Positions 48,558-58,545 of a stretch of 64,000 nucleotides of DNA are shown here, piece after piece (the first letter of the stretch is position 1; each line of letters begins with the position of its first letter). The position numbers and the translations under genes were made by a program. The stretch spans positions 1-64,000 of the forward strand of contig CANHHA010000007.1 in NCBI GenBank assembly GCA_947460825.1, in the 5' to 3' direction. The notes under the pieces were generated by a model. That model was not told the DNA's origin, ran no database searches, and saw only the letters and a program-made list of their open reading frames with translations. The stretch is from Flavobacteriales bacterium (GTDB lineage: Bacteria > Bacteroidota > Bacteroidia > Flavobacteriales_D > Crocinitomicaceae).

Positions 48558-50357
48558 ATGTCGAAACAAATTTTTTTATCCTTAAATCGGGAGCTATTAT
48601 TACATGGCTATTATCTTCGCCTTAAATTAAACAGAGAAGAGGAACGCGTATTAAATTATCGCAATGGAATTCGTGCAGCCATCAAGGGTGAAACGAACCT
48701 TTCTGAAGTTCCATTTTTTGTTCAATTACAATCGATGTATGAGGGGTCAAAAATCCCTTTATTAAGTTCATCAACATCGTTGGAGCTTTTTAAAAGATAT
48801 TCAAGGAATAAGGTGGTGTTTCCATGTTTGATGTATCTCTCGAAGAAACTCGACTCCTCAAAACTTATTGATTCTCCCGTTTATTGGGATCTGGTGATTC
48901 AGCATTTAAATTTAAACGCAAAGGATACAATTGATCATAAAAAACCAGCCTTAAATCTGCTCGTTTCATTATCCAAAAAACTATTGAACATTGAAAATAC
49001 CGATCGATTTATCATCCTTTTTAAGTTTATTTTAAATAATACTACAGATGGTATTTATTCGTGTTTACAGCGTTTTGAGTTAGGTGCGAATGTACTGGGT
49101 CACCAAATTAACTGGGCTAAGCCCATCCGGATTCAAAAGCTCTTTCAGTTATTTACTTATTTACAGAAACATAATGCACCACCTGCGGCATATGAGTTTT
49201 TATGTATTGAATTAGTTCCACGCTTAAACGAAAAAGTGTTTTTAGAGGAAGGCGAACGGTTCGTTGAGTTCATAATACAACTCTATACGTACATTACAAT
49301 TGACTGTTTATATACCTTAAATTTTCAAACGTTAACTGGGTTATACGCCATCTACCGTATAAACCCATCAGTTTTTGAAAATGTTGATTTTGTAGTAATT
49401 AATAAAAAATTTGAGCTTAAATCGCAGGGCAAAGCAATTGATTTTTATAGGTTCCATGGGTATTCTTCCATCATTATTGAACACCTTTTTAGATCTTGGG
49501 GAATATCAATTTATTTTACACGCAATTTCATTGGTGGAAAGCTTACGTACAGAGAGGAACAGTGGCTAAGTGAATTAATCCGGGGAGGTAATTTAGTGTA
49601 TGCGAAAGATTTGCCATGTACGGTTTCAAAAAAATTGGCTCATATCTTTAATACATTACCGGGATCATTTGATGATTCTTCTATTCAGGGTACGGTAACG
49701 GATGGTTTAATAAAAACAGCCTTATTTGAACATACAGGGGACTTAGCTTACGTTTTATATGTTCATCGCTTTATACGTAATGTAGACGAAAGTGAATTTT
49801 GGATTAAAACAGCTATGTTCTTGCATCGGCAAGGACTTCGTGTTGAAACAGGAGGAATAGGAGAGCTCTTTGATTACATTCGCTACCAGGTGTTTACCTT
49901 AAACCGAACGATCGATTTCTCAAAAAAGAAACTCCGAAATTTACAGCAGGATGTCGAAGAATGGCACACTGAATTGAATAACGCTAGACGCTATGGGCAT
50001 CAGGGACTGGTTAAACTTCCTGATTACGGAATCAGCACCTATGCGTATGAAAAACAAGGTAAACAATATATAATCAAGCAGTTAAAAACCAATAAAGAAT
50101 TAATTGATGAAGGTACCGCTTTAAAACATTGTGTTGGTCTTTACACATCACATTGCTTACAGAGTGGTTCCTTTATTTTTTCATTGCGGGAATTAAGGGT
50201 AAATGAGCAAGAAGAAACAGAGGAGAAACGGTGTGTAACGATTGAAATAAATCGCAATCGAATAATTCAGAAAAAAGGACAATATAATCGAACGTGTAAC
50301 CCAATAGAACTTGCAATCATATCCGAATGGATGCGAGAATATAAAATCGCAAGTTAG
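48558..50357 (+). CDS. PcfJ-domain-like protein
   Basis: ~600 aa; C-terminal 'LIDEGTALKHCVGLYTSHCLQSGSFIFSLRELR...KRCVTIEINRNRIIQKKGQYNRTCN' matches the PcfJ-like domain pattern. Alternative start 48537. Confidence 0.7.
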   Translation: MSKQIFLSLNRELLLHGYYLRLKLNREEERVLNYRNGIRAAIKGETNLSEVPFFVQLQSMYEGSKIPLLSSSTSLELFKRYSRNKVVFPCLMYLSKKLDSSKLIDSPVYWDLVIQHLNLNAKDTIDHKKPALNLLVSLSKKLLNIENTDRFIILFKFILNNTTDGIYSCLQRFELGANVLGHQINWAKPIRIQKLFQLFTYLQKHNAPPAAYEFLCIELVPRLNEKVFLEEGERFVEFIIQLYTYITIDCLYTLNFQTLTGLYAIYRINPSVFENVDFVVINKKFELKSQGKAIDFYRFHGYSSIIIEHLFRSWGISIYFTRNFIGGKLTYREEQWLSELIRGGNLVYAKDLPCTVSKKLAHIFNTLPGSFDDSSIQGTVTDGLIKTALFEHTGDLAYVLYVHRFIRNVDESEFWIKTAMFLHRQGLRVETGGIGELFDYIRYQVFTLNRTIDFSKKKLRNLQQDVEEWHTELNNARRYGHQGLVKLPDYGISTYAYEKQGKQYIIKQLKTNKELIDEGTALKHCVGLYTSHCLQSGSFIFSLRELRVNEQEETEEKRCVTIEINRNRIIQKKGQYNRTCNPIELAIISEWMREYKIAS

Positions 50358-50360
50358 GCA

Positions 50361-51899
50361 CTAACTTAGGATTATATGCCAAATGATATAGGTGCAGTAC
50401 GTTAATGTAATTCCGAGCAACAGCGCTATGCTCACGAGATAGATTATCTGCTTACGAGACCCTATGATGGGTAAGAGCTTTTCTTCAACGGTTTTGGTTT
50501 GGTTGGTTGAGATTAAGGTGACAGTAATCCAAGTTACGGTGGTAAGCAAGGTTACCACTAAAATTCTCGATTCTTCCATTGGTAATTGCCTTAATGGACT
50601 GTTTTCGTGTAGATAGGGATAAATTAAGGTGAATACTCCGGAACTCAACATCGCGCTTAACTGAGACCAGGCATTGATTCTAAACCATATCCACCGCAGT
50701 ATAAATACAGGAGCTACTCCGGCAGAAATAGAAAATGTAATTTTAATGAGTTCCAGGAGGTTCGATACATTAAGCGCCACAAGAACAGATAACACGCTTA
50801 ATGCAAGCATCATAAATATCGAAAAAGAGTGGTGTTCCTTTCGCTTCTTATTGGGATTTATCCATCCATTCCATGCGTCAATGACTAAAAAGGAAGCTCC
50901 CCAATTCAGTAGTGATTCGGCAGTTGTTATAAACATGGCAAAGAATCCTAAAAATACGATGTCTTTACTATACGATGGTAACAGATTAAACAGGGAACTC
51001 ACATAGGCGAGTTCACCCGGCATGCTATGTTCTGAATAACCCAGTAAAGCCACCACATGAATTACCATAAAAAAACCAAGTAAAAAGGAGATTAGGATTG
51101 GTGTGAGTCCCGCTTTAATGGCGTCTTTTGGGGTTTTTACTGCTGTAAAGCGCGAGGTTTCAGCTCCACCACCATCGAATAAGTAACAACTCCACCATTG
51201 CACGCCAAGGTAAATAAACAAGGAAAACCAAGCCGATGAATCGGTAGGGAATAAGCTCCGTTTGGAAGGGTGCTCAACCAAAAATTTCATCCAATCCTTT
51301 TCAAAAATAAATACCTTTCCAACAAAGAAAAAAATTACGAAAAAACTAATAATAAACAGGACGGTGTGCAGCACATCCAGTTTGAGTTTGATGTCGAGTA
51401 CATTCTTGATGGCAAATAATAGCATGATACCACCCCCAATACAGGTGCTTTGGACTGGAGAAATTCCATAAAAAACCTGAATTACTCGAGCAAATCCAAT
51501 TAAATGAAAACTCACCGCTAAGGTCACAACCAATCCCCCCACATAAAGGGCTCTAAATCGATGTAGCCATACTCCTGCTTTTCCAGGAAATCGAAACAAT
51601 ATGAATTGATTGTCGGTAGCTAAGTTGAGTTTATGCCACAGCGGTGCAAATACGAGCGGTACTACAAAAACCCCGAGATTACCCGCCCAAACCATCCACA
51701 TGCCTTGCATTCCATGTTCGGAAATGATCCCAGAAATCAATTGTCCTTGATCCACCGATAGAAATAACATATACAAGGACAAGCCGGAAATCCACCAAGG
51801 GACTTTTTGGTTGGATTTAAAAATTGAGCCGTTTACATTCTTCCATTGAAAGAATGTGATGCTAATCACGAGTAAAAGATATATCGAAATAAGTAACAT
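50361..51899 (-). CDS. Sodium:solute symporter family protein
   Basis: 512 aa polytopic; 'WWISGLSLYMLFLSVDQGQLISGI', 'QWWSCYLFDGGGAETSRFTAVKTPKDAIKAG'. Confidence 0.82.
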   Translation of the reverse strand: MLLISIYLLLVISITFFQWKNVNGSIFKSNQKVPWWISGLSLYMLFLSVDQGQLISGIISEHGMQGMWMVWAGNLGVFVVPLVFAPLWHKLNLATDNQFILFRFPGKAGVWLHRFRALYVGGLVVTLAVSFHLIGFARVIQVFYGISPVQSTCIGGGIMLLFAIKNVLDIKLKLDVLHTVLFIISFFVIFFFVGKVFIFEKDWMKFLVEHPSKRSLFPTDSSAWFSLFIYLGVQWWSCYLFDGGGAETSRFTAVKTPKDAIKAGLTPILISFLLGFFMVIHVVALLGYSEHSMPGELAYVSSLFNLLPSYSKDIVFLGFFAMFITTAESLLNWGASFLVIDAWNGWINPNKKRKEHHSFSIFMMLALSVLSVLVALNVSNLLELIKITFSISAGVAPVFILRWIWFRINAWSQLSAMLSSGVFTLIYPYLHENSPLRQLPMEESRILVVTLLTTVTWITVTLISTNQTKTVEEKLLPIIGSRKQIIYLVSIALLLGITLTYCTYIIWHIILS

Positions 51900-52057
51900 T
51901 ATATGATGCTAGGCATTGTATAATACAAATTACCAAAATTTATGAGATTATAGGGTAAAATATGTTTTTACTCAAATTTAACCTTTTGTGACCCCAATTG
52001 TCTCTTTTAATTTCTTATTTTGCATAAACCGCGATACTAACGTTTACAAAAGATTCA

Positions 52058-53152
52058 ATGCCAAAACCAAAATTCCGTATTTCACAAGCCGTATTAAATG
52101 CGCTTAAAATGAAATTGGAAGATGCCTTAAGTTGTCGAATTCAGACCAAACCGGATTGCAAGCAAGCGGCACTTGTTATATCGGATAAGACGGGAAAGAA
52201 GATTTCTGAAAGTACAGTGTATAGGCTTTTTCTGTGGGAAAAAAACATCATTTCGCCGTATGTACAAACCTTAGAAATTTTAGCAGAATTTATTGGGTAC
52301 CCATCTTGGTTTGCATTAGAGGATCACCTACATGAGTTGTGTAAATTCCGAATAAAGAGTGGCGTATTTGCTGATGCATTTGATCGAGAACCATATAGCG
52401 TTCTATTTCACTGCATTCAAATGAAGTCATTCGATGCCTTGCGGAGTTTTTTTAATCAATTTCCTTCGGATGTTTCTTTTGAAAAGAAATTAATCTTAGG
52501 AGAAGAAATTTATGCCGGCTTATATCGAAACCCAGAATCAACGACTGATTTTTATAAAGAATTTCATGCAGTGCCGATCGTTAGAGAATCCTTTTTTGAA
52601 TACTTCGCAGACCCGCAGTTTAAACTACAACATTACGAAGAGGGATTAAATCTATACCTTCAAAACATTCATCCGGATGAATCGCTGCAGTGTTTACAAG
52701 ATTATATCTTCGCCAATTGTTTATTGTTAAGGCACTATTTCTTCACTAAGAATGTTAGCACCTTGGAAGCATTGGGCGATCGACTTTATGTACAATTACG
52801 CGTGAATCAAGATTCGCTAGACCAAATCCACGTATACCCACACATAAGATATCGTTGTTATTATTTGTTTTACAGGTATTTTCATGTGGGCTTTGATGAA
52901 ATCTACTGGCAATGGTTGGTGCAATACGCCATACAACTAGCCCACAAACACATAGGTTGGGAACGTAAAATAATAATTCACACGGTATTAGATGCATTAC
53001 AATTTGATGAAGTTCATCAAAATCTAACCTACGAGCAGTTTAGTAAAGAATTTACAGAGCTCTTTGGCTTAATCCCTCCGCATCTAAATCAAGGTCCGGT
53101 TCAACAGCGCATCCGGTTTTTTGACACGAATGCAGCGCAAATATTTGATTAG
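52058..53152 (+). CDS. Hypothetical protein, paralogue of 53250..54362; putative HTH-like N-terminus
   Basis: 364 aa; 'KKISESTVYRLFLWEKNIISPYVQTLEILAEFIGYPSWFAL'; aligns along its length with the convergent neighbour. Confidence 0.75.
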   Translation: MPKPKFRISQAVLNALKMKLEDALSCRIQTKPDCKQAALVISDKTGKKISESTVYRLFLWEKNIISPYVQTLEILAEFIGYPSWFALEDHLHELCKFRIKSGVFADAFDREPYSVLFHCIQMKSFDALRSFFNQFPSDVSFEKKLILGEEIYAGLYRNPESTTDFYKEFHAVPIVRESFFEYFADPQFKLQHYEEGLNLYLQNIHPDESLQCLQDYIFANCLLLRHYFFTKNVSTLEALGDRLYVQLRVNQDSLDQIHVYPHIRYRCYYLFYRYFHVGFDEIYWQWLVQYAIQLAHKHIGWERKIIIHTVLDALQFDEVHQNLTYEQFSKEFTELFGLIPPHLNQGPVQQRIRFFDTNAAQIFD

Positions 53153-53249
53153 TTGGAGATTTTCACAACACATTAGGATAGTATATTGCCATGGAACAAA
53201 TGTGGTCACTCCATTTCGGTCAAGTCAGGAATAATATATAGCTTCCAAC

Positions 53250-54362
53250 TTAAGAAGCTCGGAAAATTCGTTGGCCATTAAAATAGGTAGAGGCATTAGG
53301 GTCTAATAGACGGAGGACTTCCAAGGGAGTTAGTCCGTAATAATTGTGGTGAAAATGTTCAAAGTTTTTGGGATAACGCACCATAACTTCTTCCAGAAAG
53401 GTTTCTTGAAGTGTTGGATTGATCCCTAAGGTTTCAACGCATGTGTGCAAGATGATACGCCGCTCATGAAGAGAGGATTGCTCCATGATTGAAATGAGAT
53501 ACGGATAAAACCATTCCCAATATTCTGTATCGAATCCGATGGATGGGTACCGGTATAAAAGGTAGTAGGCGAAATACCTAACCCGAGGAAAAATATGAAC
53601 CTCCGCTAATTCGGATTCATTGTACAAGTGATTCTGATACAATAAGTTACCGTATTGTATAGATTTTTTTTGGTTTCCATTGAAAAAATAATATCTAAAA
53701 ACTAGGGCATTTGCGAAAATCAAACCTTGAAGCTCTTGGGGTGATTTTTCGGGACTGAGATGTTGTAAATAGCATTGTAGTCCAAATTCATATTGAGGTA
53801 TCCTAAATTCAGGATCTGCCATCATTTCAAAAAATCCTTCGCGAATGATAGGTAGATTACTAAATTTCTTAAAGAATGGAACATTGGAGCCAGGGTTTTC
53901 TTTGAGAATGTTAAATATTTCTTCACCCAAAAGTTGCTTCTTCGTTATGGAGAGATCGTCGGAGAACTGTTCAAGAAACGGATATACCGATTTGTATTCT
54001 TTGTTGTATATACATAAACGTAAAAGACTTTTATAGGATTGATCAGGAGGAATGATCCCGGATATAAACTGAAAATCGTATAACTCTTGGTAGAAATGGC
54101 AGAAAGCTGTCCAGTCGTTGAAGTCAATAAATTGGGCAAGAATGTCTAAGGTGTGTAAATACGGTTTATTCGTGTTATTGGGGTGTAAGAAAATGCGGTA
54201 AAGGGTATTTCCGGAAACAGAAGTTTGGGTTTTATTGAATACTAAAAGACTCAATTTTTCACAATTTGCTTTATTAAAAAGACGGAAATTGCAATGTGAT
54301 TCAATCATCCATTTCAGACCGTGCACTAAATATTCGGCAAGAGGGTACGAAGGTTTTGGCAT
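53250..54362 (-). CDS. Hypothetical protein, paralogue of 52058..53152; putative HTH-like N-terminus
   Basis: 370 aa; 'TSVSGNTLYRIFLHPNNTNKPYLHTLDILAQFIDFNDWTAF', 'LGEEIFNILKENPGSNVPFFKKFSNLPIIREGFFEMMADPEFRIPQYEFGLQCYLQHLSPE'. Confidence 0.75.
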   Translation of the reverse strand: MPKPSYPLAEYLVHGLKWMIESHCNFRLFNKANCEKLSLLVFNKTQTSVSGNTLYRIFLHPNNTNKPYLHTLDILAQFIDFNDWTAFCHFYQELYDFQFISGIIPPDQSYKSLLRLCIYNKEYKSVYPFLEQFSDDLSITKKQLLGEEIFNILKENPGSNVPFFKKFSNLPIIREGFFEMMADPEFRIPQYEFGLQCYLQHLSPEKSPQELQGLIFANALVFRYYFFNGNQKKSIQYGNLLYQNHLYNESELAEVHIFPRVRYFAYYLLYRYPSIGFDTEYWEWFYPYLISIMEQSSLHERRIILHTCVETLGINPTLQETFLEEVMVRYPKNFEHFHHNYYGLTPLEVLRLLDPNASTYFNGQRIFRAS

Positions 54363-54526
54363 TACAATTATGTAATTTAAAATTAGCCAAATTCGAAAAG
54401 TAAAGCAGAATAAACATAAGATTAAGTTGGATTAAGTTATTTTATTAGCCTATTCCTTACCGCCAAGCGTTTATTTTTGCAAAGCACAAAGCATTTTTTA
54501 AAGCTTTTCGATATACTTTTTTAGGA

Positions 54527-55039
54527 ATGAAAACAATTAAATTCGGTCCTGTATTTTTTATCTTACTTACCGTTTCTTTAGGAAAACTTGGCCATGCACA
54601 GACGATAAATCCTCAATCCATTAATAGCGGAGGGAACAGCTTGGCTCAAGTAAATGGAACCTTGAGTTTTACGGTTGGGGAATTGGTTGTATTTGGTTTG
54701 ATTGACATTCAGGGCAATACGCTTGGTGGAGGATTTACGTCAGGAGCCACCTTATCCACATTAAGCATTCAAGAAATAGATGTTTCAAATTTGGATGTAA
54801 ATGTGTTCCCTAACCCAACCCACAATTTAATTAATATTCAAATCAATCAATTATGTTTTGATGAATTAGTTGTAACGATTACAGATTTGTTAGGTAAGGA
54901 CGTTTACTATGGTAAATATGCTGGAATTCCCAATATAATTCGAATCAATACCGCCTCGTATACAAGTGGAACATATATTTTGTCTTTGAAAAATCAAAAC
55001 AACCAAGTGCTTAGCACATTTAAAGTAACTAAAAACTAA
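54527..55039 (+). CDS. Small secreted protein with T9SS C-terminal sorting domain
   Basis: 170 aa; signal peptide; 'NLDVNVFPNPTHNLINIQI...YTSGTYILSLKNQNNQVLSTFKVTKN'. Confidence 0.85.
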   Translation: MKTIKFGPVFFILLTVSLGKLGHAQTINPQSINSGGNSLAQVNGTLSFTVGELVVFGLIDIQGNTLGGGFTSGATLSTLSIQEIDVSNLDVNVFPNPTHNLINIQINQLCFDELVVTITDLLGKDVYYGKYAGIPNIIRINTASYTSGTYILSLKNQNNQVLSTFKVTKN

Positions 55040-55044
55040 CCGTA

Positions 55045-56265
55045 ATGCACAAAATAAGACTAATTATTGGGTTGCTGTTTATTCTGTTAAATTTCCAGGT
55101 AAATTCTCAAATCCCACCGAATGCATTTAACTACAGCGCTGTGGCAAGAGATGCTCAAAGCATTCCTATAGCCAATACTACTATTGGCATTCAAATAAGT
55201 ATCTTGAAAGGTTCTTCATCGGGTGCCTCTCAATATATTGAGAATCATACCGTGTTGACAGATGCTTTTGGACTTTTTAATTTGGCAATTGGCACTGGAT
55301 CAATACAAAGCGGTTCAATGGCTACAATCGACTGGAGCAACGATAACTACTACCTGAAAGTAGGAATGGACGCAGCAGGTGGAACAAACTTTCTTGTAAT
55401 GGGAACTACTCAGTTGTTAAGTGTTCCTTATGCCATGTATGCAAAAAATGCAGGTGGGATTGGAGGCCTACCAGTCCCCACCGTAACAACAAATGTGGTT
55501 ACAGAAATAGGTTCAAACCATGCTAAGTTTAGCGGTGTTATCGGTGGTGTTAATGCAAATTACATTGTATCAAAAGGAGTTGTTATCTCACAAACACCTA
55601 ACCCAACTACTCAAAACCCATTGGCAAACGTACTTTCTGCTGGCGATAGTATTGGTCCTTATGATGTTAATGATTTTGCTTATTATAATAACACTGCTAA
55701 CGGTCCATTATTGCCAAATACTACTTATTATGTGCGTGCTTATGCGACAACAGAAAACAATATCACTTTTTACGGTAACGAAGTTAGTTTTACGACCTTA
55801 GGTGTTGGCCAAATAGGTACGGGTGGCGGTATTGTGTTTTTTGCTAAAGCGAATAGCACCGGTGGATGGCAGTACCTTGAAATAGCAACGAATGATCAAA
55901 GTACTGGAATTTCGTGGGGTTGTGAAGTTGGACCATCATTAAATACAGGGATGGGTTTAGGCGCGGGATCAACGAATACATCGTTAATTGTGGGTACGTG
56001 TAATGAAGTGAATTTTGCCGCAAAACTTTGCGATAATTTATCGTTGGGCGGTCAAACAGATTGGTTTTTACCTTCAGGGTATGAACTCATATTGGCGGCT
56101 CAACAGGCAAATAGCCAAGTTACTCAGGATTTATTAGCGAGTACATATTGGACTAGCTACTCCAGCTCAATCTATTTTGGGCAAGCTGAATCTTTGGTTA
56201 ACGGTGGCTTGTATCTACAAAGTAGATCAAATCTGTTGCATGTTCGCGCAATCAGGGCTTTTTAA
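55045..56265 (+). CDS. Secreted protein with FN3-like and DUF1566/Lcl-like C-terminal domain
   Basis: 406 aa; 'IGTGGGIVFFAKANSTGGWQYLEIA...WGC...GGQTDWFLPSGYELILAAQQ...YWTSYSSS...HVRAIRAF'. Confidence 0.7.
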   Translation: MHKIRLIIGLLFILLNFQVNSQIPPNAFNYSAVARDAQSIPIANTTIGIQISILKGSSSGASQYIENHTVLTDAFGLFNLAIGTGSIQSGSMATIDWSNDNYYLKVGMDAAGGTNFLVMGTTQLLSVPYAMYAKNAGGIGGLPVPTVTTNVVTEIGSNHAKFSGVIGGVNANYIVSKGVVISQTPNPTTQNPLANVLSAGDSIGPYDVNDFAYYNNTANGPLLPNTTYYVRAYATTENNITFYGNEVSFTTLGVGQIGTGGGIVFFAKANSTGGWQYLEIATNDQSTGISWGCEVGPSLNTGMGLGAGSTNTSLIVGTCNEVNFAAKLCDNLSLGGQTDWFLPSGYELILAAQQANSQVTQDLLASTYWTSYSSSIYFGQAESLVNGGLYLQSRSNLLHVRAIRAF

Positions 56266-56338
56266 TAAAATTGATATCATCTTTAATGAAGTTAAAGACG
56301 TGGTGATATTTTAGTTAGAACAATAACAATGTAATCCT

Positions 56339-57073
56339 ATGCATACAACGATGAACCAAATTCTAAATTTATACAGGTCAAAATACCCGTTTCATTCCTT
56401 CTATGAATTGGCATCCGCCAAAATTATGAAGAACAATGCGCTTTTGGGAGAAAATTACCCTTATCTCGTAGATAACTCATCCCTTCTTGGTCTTAAATTT
56501 AAAGCAAACCCAGGGGACATAAGGGTTGACTTGCCCATTTGGTTTGGCGACCCATCAAAGGTTAAGCTAAAAGTTATGATATTGGGTAGAGAACCGAGAA
56601 ATAGCCACGATAAGTTCAACATAGAAGTAAGTAATGAACATAATTTTGTTTTCGGAACTCCTTTTGGCATAGAATATTGGTCAGAGAAAAATAAATATTA
56701 CCGATCTTTTAAAAATTTGATTAAAAACGATGAGATATTAACTTATTTCTCGGATGTAGTAAAAACCTACGAGGTTAAACAATCAAAAACTGAGAGTGAT
56801 CTCCATGCCAAAGTTAGTTTTTGGAAAAAAGCTGAAATGGAAAAAGATAACCTAGTTTTTTTGAAGACTGAGGTGGATTTGTTAAATCCCGATGTTATTA
56901 TTGGTTTAGGAAACGATAGCTATAATTTCCTTAAAAAGCACTTTAAATCATTTGATGTTCAAAAAGTTATACATCCTAATGCTAGGCAAGACAAGAAATC
57001 AGGTCTGAATGCATGGGTAACAGCCGAAATTAAGATATCGGAAATAATAAAATCCTCAAAAAGTATAGCATGA
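56339..57073 (+). CDS. Hypothetical protein with uracil-DNA-glycosylase-fold-like motifs
   Basis: 244 aa; 'LKVMILGREPRNS' (motif-A-like) and 'LLNPDVIIGLGNDSYNFLKKHF...VIHPNARQ' (motif-B-like). Confidence 0.5.
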   Translation: MHTTMNQILNLYRSKYPFHSFYELASAKIMKNNALLGENYPYLVDNSSLLGLKFKANPGDIRVDLPIWFGDPSKVKLKVMILGREPRNSHDKFNIEVSNEHNFVFGTPFGIEYWSEKNKYYRSFKNLIKNDEILTYFSDVVKTYEVKQSKTESDLHAKVSFWKKAEMEKDNLVFLKTEVDLLNPDVIIGLGNDSYNFLKKHFKSFDVQKVIHPNARQDKKSGLNAWVTAEIKISEIIKSSKSIA

Positions 57074-57528
57074 ATAAGTTGATTTATTTAAAAGCAATAT
57101 TTTTGATCATGTTGTTGGTTAATTCCAACGGAAGTTGGTCCCAGGGTAATCTTCAATTCTCTCAAGTTATCAACCTCACTCCGGGTAATACGTATACCGT
57201 ACCTGCAAATAAAGTATTAAAAATTGAATCATTAACATTCCAATCTCTTCCCATATATACCACAAGTTTGCAATCACAACAGTGTGCTGGAAATAATACT
57301 TGCCAATGTACATGGTCCGCCCAGTCATATTTGAATATTGGTTCCTTATCTTACTCATCGCAATTGGCTATTTCTAGTTCTATCGGACCTTGCCCTGCCA
57401 CTAATTCGGCTAGTGTTACTCTTCCAAACATAGTTTTCCCAATATGGTTAAACGCAGGCAAACAAATTTCTATACAAAATATAACGGGCGTTATGTTATC
57501 AGCAATAGAGTTTAATATTATTCCATGA
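57070..57528 (+). CDS. Hypothetical secreted protein
   Basis: 152 aa; signal-peptide-like N-terminus; 4-bp overlap with the upstream gene. Confidence 0.6.
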   Translation: MNKLIYLKAIFLIMLLVNSNGSWSQGNLQFSQVINLTPGNTYTVPANKVLKIESLTFQSLPIYTTSLQSQQCAGNNTCQCTWSAQSYLNIGSLSYSSQLAISSSIGPCPATNSASVTLPNIVFPIWLNAGKQISIQNITGVMLSAIEFNIIP

Positions 57529-57616
57529 TGGCTTAAGCGCATCGCTGTAGTATTATAATAAATCTTATCAAGATATATGTCAACTCATTATGCACATCAA
57601 TCCTTTGATGTTGATG

Positions 57617-57970
57617 CTATCTCAACCTCCCCACCATCAAAAACACCCCAAACCCCGCTCCAAGAGAGAGTACTATATTAACGGCAAGAAGCGCCCATTG
57701 TCCTTGCTCAAACAACTGAACATTCTCAGCTGAAAAGGTGCTGAAGGTGCTAAATCCTCCACAAAATCCAACCCCAATCAATGGTAACAACCACGCAGGT
57801 TTGTCTCCAGATTTTAAATATATAACCAACAAGGCAAGGAGGGCCGTAGCAAGAACATTGCTGACCAAGGTAGCCCAAGGGAAATGCTTTGATTGTACCA
57901 GCTGTTGAGCAATGAAGTAACGAAGCATACTGCCCATCCCGCCGCCAATAAATACTAAGATCCAGTTCAT
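57617..57970 (-). CDS. crcB: Fluoride efflux channel CrcB
   Basis: 117 aa; 'FIGGGMGSMLRYFIAQQL', 'PWATLVSNVLATALLALL', 'GFCGGFSTFSTFSAE'. Confidence 0.94.
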   Translation of the reverse strand: MNWILVFIGGGMGSMLRYFIAQQLVQSKHFPWATLVSNVLATALLALLVIYLKSGDKPAWLLPLIGVGFCGGFSTFSTFSAENVQLFEQGQWALLAVNIVLSLGAGFGVFLMVGRLR

Positions 57971-58545
57971 AGGTCTAATGTTTTTTTAGCGAAAACCTGT
58001 GCGGCAAATCCAAGGAGACCACCAACAAGTATTCCCGCAAAGATATCACTTGGATAATGCACCCCTAAATACATGCGGCTGTAACATACCAAGATTCCCC
58101 AGATTCCCAATACCCACAACCAGAGATTATTCTTGCGATGAATGAGTGGAACGATAAAAAAATAAAATCCTGCATAGTTCGCGGCATGTGAAGAAATGAA
58201 CCCGTATTGTCCTCCGCGATAATACACCCCAGGAGATTCCTCGTAATAATGCAGTTTCGGGCCTATAACTAAGTGATGTGAGGGCCTGTAACGTTTAACC
58301 CCTTCTTTGAAAACGCGGCTCGATATAAGGTCTGTTAGGATTACCGTTAGTAAAATTACCCCAAAAATATACAGGGATTTTTTCCATGCATATTGTCTGA
58401 AAAGGATCGCCAGTGTTATTGCGTATAAGGGGAACGATATCCATGTTTTGCTCGCATACCAAAAAAAGTAATCTAACCATGGAGTATTCCATCCGTTAAT
58501 AAGCACTAGGAGTTCTTGGTCTATATGCTCAAGCCATCCGATCAT
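57967..58545 (-). CDS. PAP2 family phosphatase
   Basis: 192 aa; '[10 protein letters not shown]', '[13 protein letters not shown]', '[16 protein letters not shown]'. Confidence 0.92.
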   Translation of the reverse strand: MIGWLEHIDQELLVLINGWNTPWLDYFFWYASKTWISFPLYAITLAILFRQYAWKKSLYIFGVILLTVILTDLISSRVFKEGVKRYRPSHHLVIGPKLHYYEESPGVYYRGGQYGFISSHAANYAGFYFFIVPLIHRKNNLWLWVLGIWGILVCYSRMYLGVHYPSDIFAGILVGGLLGFAAQVFAKKTLDL

